The notes under the pieces were generated by a model that did not search any database, was not told where the DNA came from, and saw nothing but the letters and a program-made list of their open reading frames with translations. The position numbers were made by a program, and so were the translations under genes. Of a stretch of 64,000 nt of DNA, positions 10,419 to 21,775 are shown in pieces (the stretch's first letter is position 1; every line of letters begins with the position of its first letter). Source of the DNA: Salticus scenicus (taxonomy: Eukaryota; Arthropoda; Arachnida; Araneae; Salticidae); assembly GCA_963930645.1 (NCBI GenBank), contig OZ005649.1, positions 76,970,626-77,034,625 of the forward strand. The letters run 5' to 3'.

Positions 10419-11146
10419 CCGTAATTTCGCGTATATAACCCGCGGCGGAAGGTAACCCGCAGCATAAAAAATTATCTAAAAATAATTATAACCGAAAGAT
10501 AGCCCGCACTTCTAAAACCACATGGTCGGCAGTCGTCGCTTGAAATTTCAATACTATTGCTATTATTTTAGTAATAAGTAGGAAAAGATACAAATAATAA
10601 ACAAATATACAAATAAATATAAATAATAAACAAATAAATGTACTTACCTTTAATGAAAAGCAAATAATCATAACTTATTATTAATTTTGTCTCTATATAA
10701 ATTACTATAAACTGGTGTAACTTCTAATGATTAACACCTTTATTCAATTTATAAGAAAATTATAGATTAATAATAAATTTATTTACAAAGTTCATTCAAA
10801 TCCATCGAATTTGGATTTTTCCGTATTAGAAATAAAATGCTGCAACATTGTTTGGGACAGTTCGTCTTCATCATCCTTATTGTCCTCCTCATCAAGTTCC
10901 TTTTCACTGTCCTCAATTTCATTGTCATTATACGTTAATAATTTAGTTTTTTTTAATACAGATTTTACCGTTTTGATAGTAATAGAGTCCCAAACGTTTA
11001 TTACACATTCAAATACTTTCACTAGAGATGCTTTGATTTTCTCCTTGTTCGCGATAGATACCCCGTACCGGATGATAGCCCGCAAGATATACAAAGTCAT
11101 GTTTTTTTTTATAGATTACCCGCGGGTTATATACGTGGAATTACTG
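10419..11146 (-). mobile_element. Pogo/Tigger-type element, internally deleted
   Basis: TA flanks both ends (10,417-10,418 and 11,147-11,148). The TIRs are left CCGTAATTTCGCGTATATAA and right (reverse complement) CAGTAATTCCACGTATATAA. Subterminal copies of a TAACCCGC or TAGCCCGC motif lie inside both ends. Only the C-terminal tail of a transposase remains (10,792-11,100, minus), so this is a deletion derivative of 728 bp. It interrupts an older HINE-like remnant. Confidence 0.85.
10792..11100 (-). pseudogene. Pogo/Tigger transposase C-terminal tail
   Basis: A 102-codon frame ends in an acidic tail. The segment VWDSITIKTVKSVLKKTKLL followed by an Asp/Glu-rich stretch (residues about 60-85) matches the typical end of pogo/Tigger transposases (W-x-S-I-x-x-x-T-I-x-x-x-F-K-K, then an acidic region). 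None of the DDE residues or the N-terminal HTH are present. Its first codons overlap the subterminal repeat, so the apparent start is created by a deletion. Confidence 0.6.
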
Positions 11147-11225
11147 TATATACAGATAGATATAAACAAACGGATACAACGGGTGGTTGAGGGAGGCGGT
11201 AGCCCACCTAATAATCATATCTATT

Positions 11226-11935
11226 TATGTAGTGTGTGTACTCATGTGTTTAATTATTTTAAATACTATATAATAAGTAAAAATGATTTATTGATTAATG
11301 AATGATGCAAGTAGGACGTTGAAGCTCCTGATCTGCAGAACCACTTGTCATATAATATATTAATAATTTCAAAAGGACAATATTTAAAATTTTAAGTCTT
11401 AGCTACGTATAGTTTTCGCTAATGTCGATCAATATCTGTTTTATGCATCTTGCACATTTCACCTAAAAAAAAACTTTTATTTTACTTATTATTTTAATTA
11501 AAGCTTTTTTTAAAATTTGGTTATGTTGAAAATGTAAAATGATTAATTTTCAAACCAATATAGTAAATAATAAAACAGTACAGGGAATACATTTTAAAAA
11601 TCTTTGCATATTAAACAAACTTTTTCTTAAAACTTTATACTGACAACTTTATCTTTTTTGTATTAGTTTTATCTCAAAATAGTATTTGTTCTAATTTCCT
11701 AATGGAATTTTAAGAAAAAATTGGGAAAAAATGACTAATATTGTAAACTAAAACCTCCGCTGAAGATTTTGGTAAAACTATCGGAACTAATTATATAATA
11801 AGCATGTCAGATGTAAACACACGCTTTATTAATATTATTTTTTAAATATTCTTTCCGGGGATATAAGAAACTTAATCGTTAAAAAAAGTATAAATGCATG
11901 TAATTTATATATATATATATATAACATATATAATA
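11226..11935. other. AT-rich stretch without recognised features
   Basis: Nothing coding was recognised. A short (TA)n tract lies at about 11,907-11,930, just outside the inverted repeat that starts at 11,938. Confidence 0.45.
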
Positions 11936-11937
11936 TT

Positions 11938-12960
11938 AAATATTACTTACAAACTTTGAATAAACACCATAAAATGCAATAAACATATTTTTTGTCGAGG
12001 GTTTTCTAATTGTTTAGTTACTTTTTTACTTTCTTCTATCTTCAATAGAAGAAAGTATTGGATTCGTAAAAATTTTCGATTTCGGGTTTTTGAAGGATTT
12101 ACACGTTTTGAGAGCTGTAGAACACGATTTTACCATTTTTAGAAAATGTCTGTCTGTCTGTCTGTCTGTGTGTGTGTGTGTGACAAAATTTTGTGGCAAC
12201 TGTATCTCTGGAACTACTGCGCAGAATTTCATATAAATTGGTATGTAGTTGCACCTTGACATAAATTAGTGCCTATCAGCTTTTGGTAAAAATCGTCTTA
12301 CAGGTTGCGTTGCCATCCCGCTTTTTCTAAATTTTTAACAGGGTGATATAGGGCAAAAATTTTCAAGATGGGTATCTTTCGAAAGGTCTCGTCAGTACCT
12401 TTAAAATGAAGGGTTGACCTATAAATCTGTGATAATTTAAAACAAAGTTATCGATTTTTTTTTTACTTTTTACGAAAAAAAACTTAGAAAAAAAATCTGT
12501 TTTCTTTTCTCTCCCCTTAATTTTATTAAACTCCCACGGTTTCCGTGTTTTGACAAACTTTAACAATTTTTCACCTTTTACCCAAAATTTTGTCAAAGTC
12601 CCACTTTTTTTTTTTCTCTCCTCTTAATTCTATCAAACTCCCACGGTTTCCGTGTTCTGACAAACTTAAACAAATTTTCACATTTTACCCAAAATTTTGT
12701 CAAAGTCCCACTTTTTTTTTTTTTTATTATTATTGTTACTGAGTGAATTTGTATAGGAAAATATAGAAGAAAGTCTCGTGGTGGCCACAACATACTAGTT
12801 GTATTTTGTATTTACAGTTTTGTATTTTTAAACTCCTCCCCCCCCCCTTTTTTTTTTCGTTTAAACTTTGCCTTCCTTAAGTTTTGACTTGTTTTATTTG
12901 TTAATAGAGTTTATTGCATTTTATGGTGTTTATTCAAAGTTTGTAAGTAATATTTTTTAC
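11938..12960. repeat. Inverted repeat flanking HINE-like copy F3
   Basis: The left arm (about 11,938-11,986, containing CAAACTTTGAATAAACACCA) is the reverse complement of the right arm (about 12,908-12,957, containing TGGTGTTTATTCAAAGTTTG), matching over about 46 bp. In the right arm a 25-bp piece around AAAGTTTGTAAGTAATATTT is tandemly repeated (12,933-12,990). Copy F3 lies between the arms, so a foldback-type element was probably the target of F3. Confidence 0.75.
12028..12798 (+). mobile_element. HINE-like element, family B, copy F3
   Basis: The best-preserved family B copy. The 5' end ACTTTCTTCTATCTTCAATA continues AGAAGAAAGT, giving a perfect 12-bp stem (ACTTTCTTCTAT with ATAGAAGAAAGT). 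Then come ACACGTTTTGAGAGCTGTAG, a (TCTG)n(TG)n microsatellite at 12,148-12,182, the GGGTATCTTTCGAAAGGTCT block, and two ~120-bp repeats with CTCCCACGGTTTCCGTGTT. The end is AGAAAGTCTCGTGGTGGCCA and CAACATACTAG, followed by TT. AGAAGAAAGT before the 3' hairpin is the inverted partner of the 5' end. Noncoding. Confidence 0.8.
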
Positions 12961-14372
12961 AATCAAAGTTTGTAAGTAATATTTTTTACAAAGCCAGTTT
13001 TGTGGTGCTTTTTTATTAAATATATAATATTAGTCAAATTAAATCATTCGAAAAAATTATTGTATGTTACATTACCCCAAAAAAATAATCTTCTTCTTTT
13101 TTTTTTTTTTTTAATATATATATATATATATATATATTTGAGAATTTTTATATCGTGTTCTCTAACATAATTAATATTCAATTTAATAAAAATCTTAGGA
13201 GTGGGTGAATGGATTTTATGTCGCACTAGTACAAGCTATGGGCAGATGGCGAAGTTCTGGGAAACACTCTTAATGTGATTTAGAGACATGCCATCACAAT
13301 ATTTATCCTATACAGAGTAAGAAATATTAGGAATATTTACGTATATGCGTTTATTTTAGCAAAATTTTTTTTAAATTGTTAAAACTGATACATCATTTTC
13401 AAATATCTAATGTAATGCGCAAAATTTATTTATACAGAAATGTCCATTAATCTATACAAAAATTGTTCAAAATATGTAAATTATGTCGAAGTAGATGCAT
13501 CTAATTAATTTATGCAGACATTTATTAGAAATTTGCATCTTTTTTTAAAAGAAAAATTTTAAATATTGGTATTTTAAATATTCCTATTTCATGTTTTACA
13601 TAAACTTATATCTGGAATTTGTTAGTAATATAACTTATTAGGTAATTTTAAAAAAGCTGAATTTTAAAGTTTAGACCACATTCGCTTTCGCTAGTGTTGG
13701 TAAATATTTGTTCCTTACAACTTAAAAATTTTATTGAAAATTAAATTAAAAAATAAATAAGTAAACAAACAAACAAACAAACAAATATATCTTAGATATT
13801 TTCTTAATTGAAGCTATTTAAATTTAGGTTGTAAAACATTATTTTAAAGATAAGTATGGTAAATAAAAGAGCAGTATAATGAAGATATCTTAAGAATCTT
13901 TTCATAGTTGTTCATAGCACTTTATACGGAATTCTTTATCTTTTTCAGTTTTGCTTCAACTTAATATTTGTTCTAATGAAATTTTAAGACTAAATTGGGA
14001 AGTGATCAGTAATATTCTAATCTAAAACTTTTGGAAAAGATTAGGTAAAAGTTTCGGAACTAATTATAACAAGAGCTTCGCGGGAGAAAGCACTTTTATT
14101 AAGGTTTTCTTAACTGCTCTTTGAAAAGACTTGAAAATTTATAGCAAAAATAAGAATGAATATATGAAATTCACAATGAAATCTTTACAAAAATAATTAA
14201 AATTAATAAATATTAATCAATTTACTTGCTAGTTCCATTGACTAATAAAAATTTCCACTGAAAGAAAAAAATCATCGTTTTTATATCGTGTTCTTTAAAA
14301 TAATAAATATTGAATTTAATATATATTAGAAATTTGCTTAATAAGAATTGAAATTGTAAATGAAATATTTTT
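12961..14372. other. AT-rich stretch with a SINE fragment and a (TA)n tract
   Basis: Apart from the SINE piece at 13,205-13,330 and the poly-T/(TA)n at 13,098-13,137, no features were recognised. Repeated TTTAAAATTTTAAG-like AT-rich wording occurs, but nothing coding. Confidence 0.45.
13205..13330 (-). mobile_element. SINE fragment (same family as 39.1 and 61.2 kb)
   Basis: The plus-strand text TTTATGTCGCACTAGTACAA, a GGGCAGATGGCGA block and GAGACATGCCATCACAATAT line up with the SINE bodies at 39,058-39,190 and 61,137-61,440, whose tRNA-like head is on the minus strand. Only the distal part of the body is present. Confidence 0.55.
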
Positions 14373-15730
14373 ACTTTCTCTTACCCATAAGGTAGAGAAA
14401 GTATTGCTTTTGGTTCAAATTTTAAAAATTGTGTTTTTCTTATATTTACACGTTTTGAGGTCCCTGAATCCAAAAATCATGTTTTTAGCGGTTGGTTAAA
14501 ACATGAAAATGTGTGTGTGTGTGTATCTGTCTGTTATGAGCATATCTCAAAAACATAGTATAGCAGAAAGTCCAAACTTGGTGTTCTAAATGTGTATGAT
14601 ATAGGGATGCTACGCTAAAATTTTTGTTGACATCAAGCGAATGGTTCGTGTACAGGGACACCCAAGAGAATTTAAATACATTATGTCTATGGGGAGAAAT
14701 GCAGGTATGTAGAGTTTAACATCTATACACTGCAATAAACCAAGTGAAACGTATATATATATATATATATACGTAAAAGCACGTTTCATGTAGAATATGG
14801 TATAAAAAACATTCACTGTTCGTTTACAGGGTCACACAAAATAACTAGATTATAGTACAATAATACTTGAAAATTGGTGGAAGTGTACTTCAGGTTGTGC
14901 CGTGTTTTATTAATATAGAATTATATTTATGTCTTCCTCGTGATGTGTACATTCCTTTTGGAAGATATACAGGGCTGTCAATATTTAAGCCATAACATTC
15001 TTTTTTATTGTTAGTGGAAATGCTTTACTGAAATATTTTACCATTTCCAGGAAAGCTGCTTAAGCTTTGAAAGTAAAAACGCATAGCCATATGGTAAATA
15101 ATATATTTTTTTAAGCTAATTATTTATCGCTTTTATTTTATTTTATTTTTTATTTATTTTTATTTTTATTTATTTTTATTTATTTTTATTTGTTTATTTA
15201 TTTATTTGTATAGTTACACGTTTTGATGTTTCCTGAATACCGAAGTCAAGTTTTTAACGTTTGACCTTTGTTTATGTCTGCTAGAATAAATTAAACACAA
15301 ATATACAGATATACAGAACAGATATACAGATATACAGATATATAATTTTAGGCGATCCAAATGCTGTATTTTGAAGTTAATGTGTCTGTTACTAGAAAAG
15401 TTTGATTAAGATTGATAAGTTTCAAGGAATGCTGTTGTGAAAGTAGTGTCAGTAATTTTCAATGAACTTTTGAACTTAATAACAGATTCGAATTTTATAT
15501 AAATGTAGATACAGCAGTGAAACGGGTGTGTGTGTGTGTGTGTGCTGGGTGGTAGCCCCCCTCACACAGGATTACTTATCAAATAAAGCTATTCCGAAGC
15601 ATAATTTGAATTGTTTAAACATACGTTTGCATAACAGTATTCATTATTCTCGTATCCCTTAATTTCCGATCTGTATTTATAGTACTAAATTTCAGGATAA
15701 GAGAGAGAGTCGTGTGAGTGACACACCAAA
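14373..15730 (+). mobile_element. HINE-like element, family A, copy F4
   Basis: The 5' end ACTTTCTCTTACC, loop CATAA and GGTAGAGAAAGTATTG form a hairpin with one bulge. About 60 bp on comes ACACGTTTTGAGGTCCCTGA, then a (TG)n tract (14,511-14,525), then repeat units with GTGTACAGGGACACCCAAGA and TTTACAGGGTCACACAAAAT. A second head-like block (TTTGATGTTTCCTGAATACC) lies at about 15,221 after a TTTTA-rich tract, so the copy may be a chimera of two heads. Before the end lies a G/C-run hairpin block (15,520-15,560). The 3' end has GGATAAGAGAGAGAGTC, then hairpin GTGTGAGTGACACAC and CCAAATT. Noncoding. Confidence 0.75.
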
Positions 15731-17336
15731 TTGTTTATTTTTTTCCACACTGTGTTCTTCAATATGATAAATATTCAATTTAAAAAGTATTGGAAATTTT
15801 CCATTTGCGCATATATGCGTTTATTTAAGCAAAAATCTTTAAAATTTTCTAAATCTAATATACCATTTTAAAATATCTAACGAAATTTACTAATGATGTT
15901 TTCATTAATTTATATACAAATATCTTAAAAATTATTAAATATACCGCAAGATTACATGAAGCAAATGTGCCGTATTTTCCTGCGTATAAGCAACAGATCG
16001 GTTAACTCAATTTTGCACCAGGCATTTTTATTAACATTGAAAATAATATTTGTACAATGTATTGCTTTGTTTGTTAATGAAAATGTTTGGTGTAAAATTA
16101 ATTTATTTAATCTGTGAATTATGCACAGGAAAATTTGGTAACTAATTGATTTATGTAAACAAAGTATATTCAAAATTAGCGTCTTTTTAAGCAAATTTCA
16201 AATTATTAGTAATTATTATTTCCTATATAACACAGCCCTCGATCGTATACGCAAGGTGCTAAACTGAAACTTGAGACGCGCGTCAAACCAGCTGTTAAAA
16301 ATTTCGTAATTTTCTTCAAAAACTGAACTTTTAGACCCCCCCCCCCTCCCTGAGCCACACACACACGCACATGCAAATTATAATGCAGCCACAGAGGGTC
16401 CCTGGTCTTATGAATAAAGATGCATTGAAGGCTTGGCGTAGAAATAAGTAAATAAATTTTCAATAAATTCCATTAAGTGCAAAATAATCGCAATGTTCGT
16501 CTGACGAAGGGTCGTGTTTTATTTCAACTCGATTCAAATATTGCGATATTTACATTTACCAGTGTTTATTAAAAGTTTTAATGTAATTTAATTTAATTTA
16601 ATTTATTTATTTTATCATTTTTAATTATAATCGGCTTTCTTCATGCCAAACATCAGACTAGGAATATGTCATAATCACTTACTTTTTTTTTAAATTAAGA
16701 TAACGCATTAGATAATTTTAAATGGACAATGATTATTATGTGAGTCTTATTTACGTATACATTTCGCTTATACAGATCAAAATTTGATTTTTGTACTTTA
16801 CATAATTTACTGAAAATTAAAAGTGGAAGAGAAAGCAAAAATTTTCTCTTCTTTCAATATTTTTCTTAATTAGAACAATTATATAATGAGATAAGGAATA
16901 TTAATTTTAAGATAACGCAATAAATAGATTAACAATGCGCGGAAGATTTTAAGAATTTTTTTTCCTGCTAAATAATTTTATGTTGAGCAATTTATATTTT
17001 ATTGTTCATCGTTTTCATTTTAGTTTTACTTCGAGTCAATATTTGTTTTAACTGTCTTATGAATTTTTCAGGTGAAATCAGGAAGTTATCAGTAAAAATT
17101 ATAAACTAAAATTTCGGTGAAGGTTTATGTAAACTTTTCGTGCTTAACTATAACAAGAGTTTGTCAGAAGAAAAAACGTTTTATGAAGAATTCCTTAACC
17201 ACTTCCTCCAAATTCTTTAGAAATTTAATCGTTAAAAGAAATATAAATACACATGAAATTCTAATAAAATTTCTATAATACACTATTCAAAATAATTGTG
17301 TGTTTGGCGTTTTGCGATCAAAACCAATTGACTACA
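15731..17336. other. AT-rich stretch without recognised genes
   Basis: A poly-C tract with a (CA)n tail lies at 16,335-16,366, and GC-richer text around 16,235-16,300. No domain was recognised in either strand. Confidence 0.45.
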
Positions 17337-17560
17337 TGAGGGTCGTAGGCCAGGGTGGCGTGCCTGGATTAGTGTGGGTAATATTTCTAAAAGGGTCGAA
17401 GTCCATATTTATGCGAGTTTCGGAGAAGAACCACGAAAAACGCCGAAAGTCTACGTGAACGAGCACTACCTGGAATCTAACCCGGTACTTCTTGTTTACC
17501 AGATTTGAGCGCAGAATTGTCTGGCCACTTGTAGGGCCTCATTTTTTTTTTTTTTTTTTT
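17337..17560 (-). mobile_element. tRNA-derived SINE
   Basis: On the minus strand, CCGGGTTAGATTCCAGGTAG contains a good pol III B box (GGTTNGANTCC). It is followed by TGCTCGTTCACGTAGACTTT, then CGGCGTTTTTCGTGGTTCTT, CTCCGAAACTCGCATAAATA and a tail ending near ACGACCCTCATGTAG. I recall a widespread arthropod SINE whose body reads like 'CGTGGACTTTCGGCGTTTTTCG', and this copy fits it. A poly-T run at 17,543-17,562 borders the head side. The A box is degenerate. Dispersed, noncoding. Confidence 0.6.
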
Positions 17561-17562
17561 AT

Positions 17563-17916
17563 GATATTCATTAGCCTATTAAACCTTCCATCTTTGAAAG
17601 TGTGGTTATGAAGTGCAATAAGTTATTGTGATTTAATCCCTGTATCCTTCAACCGCGATGAATCTTCGTTTGCAACGTTTTGGAAATTTGGCAATGGTAA
17701 TATAACGTAGCGTATACTTTGTCATCTTATTATTTCGCATAGAGAGAGAGCCCTCTAATTATGAATTTGTTTAAAGTTTTATATGTTTGAATTATTTCTA
17801 AAAGTATTTTAAAATGTTTTTATGAATTCAAATTTTTTTATATTCCGTGCTAGTGAATGCTGAGACAGCATACGCACCATTTTGCTTCTTGAGACAACTT
17901 ATCTAAGTTTTTTTTT
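17563..17916. other. AT-rich spacer without recognised features
   Basis: Nothing is supported here. It lies between the SINE head and the family C element. Confidence 0.4.
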
Positions 17917-18491
17917 AGGTTGATTTCTATAGAAATCGACCTATTGCAATCACTTCGTTTATCTATATATAAATATATATATATATAATGAAAATTTTGT
18001 CATCAGGGTAACTCCCGAAATAATACTCCAAATCGAACCAAATTTGGACAGTGAACTGATCTTATAAATATTTTGGATCAGTTCGTTAACCAAGTTGCTC
18101 CGACTTTTTCTTTTCAAGTGGCAGCCACTTGAAAATTTCAAACCGACATTGTAAAAAGCATATTTAAAGCAAGATTTGCTTGAATTTTGATGTAAATACA
18201 GGCCCCATAAGGGTCTCAATGAAGTTTATTAATGAAGTTTATCCGACATTTTTAATAAAGTGGCAGATGTTTTAAGTTAAGCGGGACCACTTGAAATCAA
18301 GCTACCACTTGAAAATTTAAAATCACTATAACTTCCGAAATAATACTCCAAATCGAACCAAATTTAGACAGTGTCTTAACTTATCTTATAAATAACTTAG
18401 ATGAATTTGATAACCAAGTTCCTCCGCCATTTTGTTTTCAAGTGGAGACCACTTGAAAATTTAAATTCAAACTGTAAAAAGCGTATTCCGA

Positions 18492-18522
<31 letters not shown>

Positions 18523-20419
18523 TGATGCATACATAGATTATACAAGTGTCTCAAATAACTTTATTAGTGAATTTTATCCGCCATTTTTAATAAAGTGGCG
18601 GATATCATAAGTTAAGCGGGACCACTTGAAATCAGGCCACCACTTGAAAATTTAAAACCATGATAACTTCCGAAATAATACTCCAAATGGAACCAAATTT
18701 GAACAGTGTCTTAACTTATATTATAAATAACTTAGATGAGTTTGTTAACCAAGTTGCTCCGCCATTTTGTTTTCAAGTGGTCTCCACTTGAAAATTTCAA
18801 ATTTAAATTGTAAAGAGCGTATTCCGAAATTTTTTAATTTTGATGGAAATACAGACCACATAAGAATCTCAATGAAATTTATTAATAAACTATATCCGCC
18901 ATTTTTAATAAAGTGGCAGATATCTTAAGTTAAGCGGGGCCACTTGAAATCAGGCTCCCACTTGAAAATCTAAAATCACGATAACTTCTGAAATAATACT
19001 CCAAATCGAACCAAATTTGGACAGTGATATTATCATATAATGATCTTGAATGTTTTCACTGGGCAACTTGTTTCTAAATTGCAGCCATTTGAAATCACAC
19101 TGCCACTTGAAAATATGCCTTCACGATAACTTTTAAAATACTAAACTGATTCAAATAAAAGTTGGATAGTGAACTTATGGTTCAAATATCTAGGATAAGT
19201 TCACTTGGTGATTTGATCCGCAATTTTATTTCCAAGTGGCGGCCACTTGAAAATTTGCCATTATGGTAACTTTAGTAATACAGTATCAATTCGCATCAAA
19301 TTTGGGTAGTGGATTTATCATTCAAATATATCAGATAAATTCGCTGGGCATCTCACTCCACTTTTTTTTACAAGTGATGCAACAAGAAAATTTCTTATGA
19401 CGATAATTTTTAAAATACTGATTTAATTTAAACTAGAACTGGACAATAAACTTATCGTACAAATATACTGAATGATTTCGATGGGCAAGTTGTTTTGCCA
19501 TTTTGTTTCCAAGTCGCAGCCACTTAGACTGCCACTTGAAAATTTGCCATAATAATAATTTTTGAAACACAGCACTGATTTAAACCACAGTTAGACAGTG
19601 AACCTATGCTTCAAATATCTTGGATGTGTTTGCTTGGCAACTTGTTCCACTGTATTGTTTCCAAGTGGCGGCCACTTGAAAATTTGTTATCACTGTAACT
19701 TTAGAAATACTTAATCAATTCAAATCAAAGTTGAAAAATGGATTTATCATTCAAACAACAAAATCCAGAAAATTCCCGTAACTCGTGAACCAATCACGTT
19801 ATAGCCTCCACCTTTAGTATATCGATAATAAGTATTTTCTGGGCAAAAATGTCGCCATAGGGGAAAAGTCGCCAAATTTGGCGCCAAATTCATTACCTGC
19901 GTTACTGGATCTAATTACTGGAAAAATTAAGCTATTTTAATGCTAAAACAATCTAGAAATGCAGATAACTAACATTTTATCAATTTACTAAGCCTCTTTG
20001 AAAGAATTTCTAAAAAAAAAAAAAATATATATATTTTTTTATTTGCAACGATGTCTTAGATAAGCAATTTTCTCTGCCATTTTGATCGCAGTGGTAGCCA
20101 CTTAATTTTTCATCACGATGACTTTTGAGATTTTGAATTAATTCGAACTGTATGTGTACAGTAGACTTATCTCACAAATACATTTCATATATTTGTCACA
20201 TTAACCCACCATTTTTTTTCCAAGCGCCGGCCACCTGAAAATTTTAAATTCACATAAAAATGCATTTATGAACCGATTTGATTAAAACTCCATATGTGCA
20301 TAGCCTACATCAATACTTCTACCAAGTGCATTAATAATTTGTAGCCGCCATTTTCAAACAAAATGTCGGCTATTTGATAAGGAAAAAGAAATCAACCTAC
20401 CCTTCCGAATAAGCCGGAA

Positions 20420-20423
<4 letters not shown>
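17917..20423 (+). mobile_element. HINE-like element, family C, full-length copy C1
   Basis: The 5' end AGGTTGATTTCTATAGAAAT plus CGACCT is a near-perfect palindrome. A (TA)n tract starts about 50 bp inside (17,966-17,987). The interior is a long series of diverging 320-340 bp repeats (18,007-19,750) that then become too diverged to count. Near the 3' end AAAGAAATCAACCT is the inverted partner of the 5' end, followed by hairpin CCTTCCGAATAAGCCGGAAGG and AC, then a T run. This is the same architecture as families A and B with no sequence in common. No reading frame has recognisable domains; the element spans 2507 bp. Confidence 0.75.
18007..19760 (+). repeat. ~330-bp tandem repeats with CAAGTGG/CCACTTG palindromes
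   Basis: GAAATAATACTCCAAATCGA or a near variant recurs at about 18,017, 18,337, 18,674 and 18,990. Each unit also carries one to three inverted pairs such as CAAGTGGCAGCCACTTGAAA and a 'TTAAGTTAAGCGGGACCACTTGAAATCA' type segment. Later units (19,100 onward) keep the CAAGTGG-CCACTTG pairs while the rest drifts. Confidence 0.85.
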
Positions 20424-20455
<32 letters not shown>

Positions 20456-20941
20456 CATAATTTGGTTATATAAATTGATATTTTCTTTTCTTATTTTAAA
20501 TGTACAAGCTACAAATTAAATTAAAAAATAAATATATTCAGCTGATACTGTCGATAGTTTCATATTGATTTATTATTGTAAAAGAAATCTCAGAATTTGT
20601 AAGACCTCTGAATGTCGTTTAATTATTGAACTGTAAAATGATCAGCACCAGGCAATTTTACAAGAACATAAAATATAGTGCTTCGATCCACATTGCCAAT
20701 ATCATTACGCACTGCCCATTTCAATATCGAGCTCCCCTTTGGTGACGGAATTTTATTTGAAAAAAAAAAAAAATCATTCCTGGATTATTTATAATAGCCC
20801 CGGTTCGGGAACAAAATGCGGGGAATTTTTCAAACTCGAAATGTTTAAAAATCAGCCTGATGCTGTGTGAGTGCCAATACATCAAAGTTTATAAACAAAC
20901 TCAAGTTAAGAGTTAAATTAAAAACACGTGTCATTATTGTA
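20424..20941. other. Poly-T tail and spacer; possible short coding remnant
   Basis: A T run (20,426-20,450) follows the family C end. On the minus strand 20,623-20,760 is open for about 45 codons (including GSSILKWAVRNDIGNV and LVKLPGADHF), ends at a TAA and has better codon-like composition than its surroundings, with a poly-T tract upstream of it. I do not recognise the peptide. It could be an exon or transposon remnant, or chance. Confidence 0.3.
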
Positions 20942-21000
20942 ATAAATTAAAAACACTTTAAAACACGTTAAAAATACATTTATTAAAAATATAAAAAAAA

Positions 21001-21041
21001 CTTCCAAAGCTTTTCGCCTACATAAAAGAAGGCATCATCAG
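21001..21041 (-). other. Hammerhead-ribozyme-like motif, left arm
   Basis: On the minus strand CTGATGA is followed by GCCT, a 10-base loop, AGGC and GAAA, the order of the conserved hammerhead core (CUGAUGA, stem II, GAAA). Stem III after GAAA is only weakly supported (AGCTT with AAGTT). Stem I is not established. Confidence 0.4.
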
Positions 21042-21171
21042 GGAATTTAGTTTTACACATACTTCAGAGCAGTTATATGTACTTTTGTATTACATGGTCA
21101 ACAGTTAAGTCCTTACATAAAATATATTCAAATGGAAGTCATAGATAGAGGCTGGAACTAATACATGGTAA

Positions 21172-21636
21172 TGAGGTGCTACTTGGACGCTGGAGTTATT
21201 GCAGGATGAGGGGGTGCTACACAGGTTGGAACAATTGCAGAATGAGGGGGTGCTACACAGTTTGGAACAATTTCAGGATGAGGAGGTGCTACACTTGGAG
21301 GTTGGAACTATTGCAGGAAGAGTAGGTACTACACTTGGAGGTTGGAACAATTGCAGGAAGAGAAGGTGCTACACTTGTAGGTTGGAACTACTGCAGGAAG
21401 AGAAGGTGCTACACTTGGAGGTTGGAACTATTGCAGGAAGAGAAGGTGCTACACTTGGAGGTTGGAACTATTGCAGGTAGAGAAGGTGCTACACTTGTAG
21501 GTTGGAACTATTACAGGAAGAGAAGGTGCTACACTTGGAGGTTGGAACTATTGCAGGTAGAGAAGGCGCTAGACTTGGAGGTTGGAACTATTGCAGGAAG
21601 AGAAGGTGCTACACTTGGAGGTTGGAACTATTGCAA
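21172..21636 (+). repeat. 40-bp minisatellite
   Basis: GTTGGAACTA recurs at 21,301, 21,341 (variant), 21,381, 21,421, 21,461, 21,501, 21,541, 21,581 and 21,621, an exact 40-bp period. Two or three more degenerate units lie before it. Because 40 is not a multiple of three, the apparent proteins (repeats of LEVGTIAGREGA) are a by-product of open frames and not genes. Confidence 0.95.
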
Positions 21637-21732
21637 TTCCATTTGAATATATTTTATGTAAGGACTTAACTGTTGACCATATAATACAAAAGTACATATA
21701 ACTCCTCTGAAGGATGTGTAAAACTAAATCCC

Positions 21733-21775
21733 CTGATGATGCCTTCTTTTATGTAGGCGAAAAGCTTTGGAAGTT
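21733..21775 (+). other. Hammerhead-ribozyme-like motif, right arm
   Basis: CTGATGATGCCTTC, a loop, AGGCGAAAAGCTT, UGG and AAGTT mirror the left-arm motif. Stem II (GCCT/AGGC) and the GAAA box are intact in both arms. Confidence 0.4.

Larger units (their letters stand above)
9890..11225 (+). mobile_element. Old HINE-like remnant, split by a pogo-type element
   Basis: Three degenerate repeat cores lie at about 9895 (GACAAGGACGCAGAAA), 10,130 (GTGCAAGGACACTCAAAAGA) and 10,308 (TACAGGGCTACACAAAATAA). After the pogo-type insertion (10,419-11,146) the sequence resumes with GATACAACGGGTGGTTGAGG and GGCGGTAGCCCACC. This is the same G-rich hairpin block found shortly before the 3' ends of copies F4 (about 15,520) and F6 (about 58,340). 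The true 5' and 3' termini are not recognisable. Confidence 0.55.

Noticed and set aside
10811..11305. 164-codon plus-strand frame with a Ser-rich tract
   Set aside because: It is antisense to the acidic tail of the pogo-type transposase and crosses the element boundary.
16500..16540. CTGACGA-containing segment as a hammerhead ribozyme
   Set aside because: No GAAA box or plausible stem II follows.
21199..21646. Repeated peptide frames (LEVGTIAGREGA-type) as a repeat protein gene
   Set aside because: The 40-bp minisatellite period is not a multiple of three, so all frames cycle and stay open by chance; no splice or start context.
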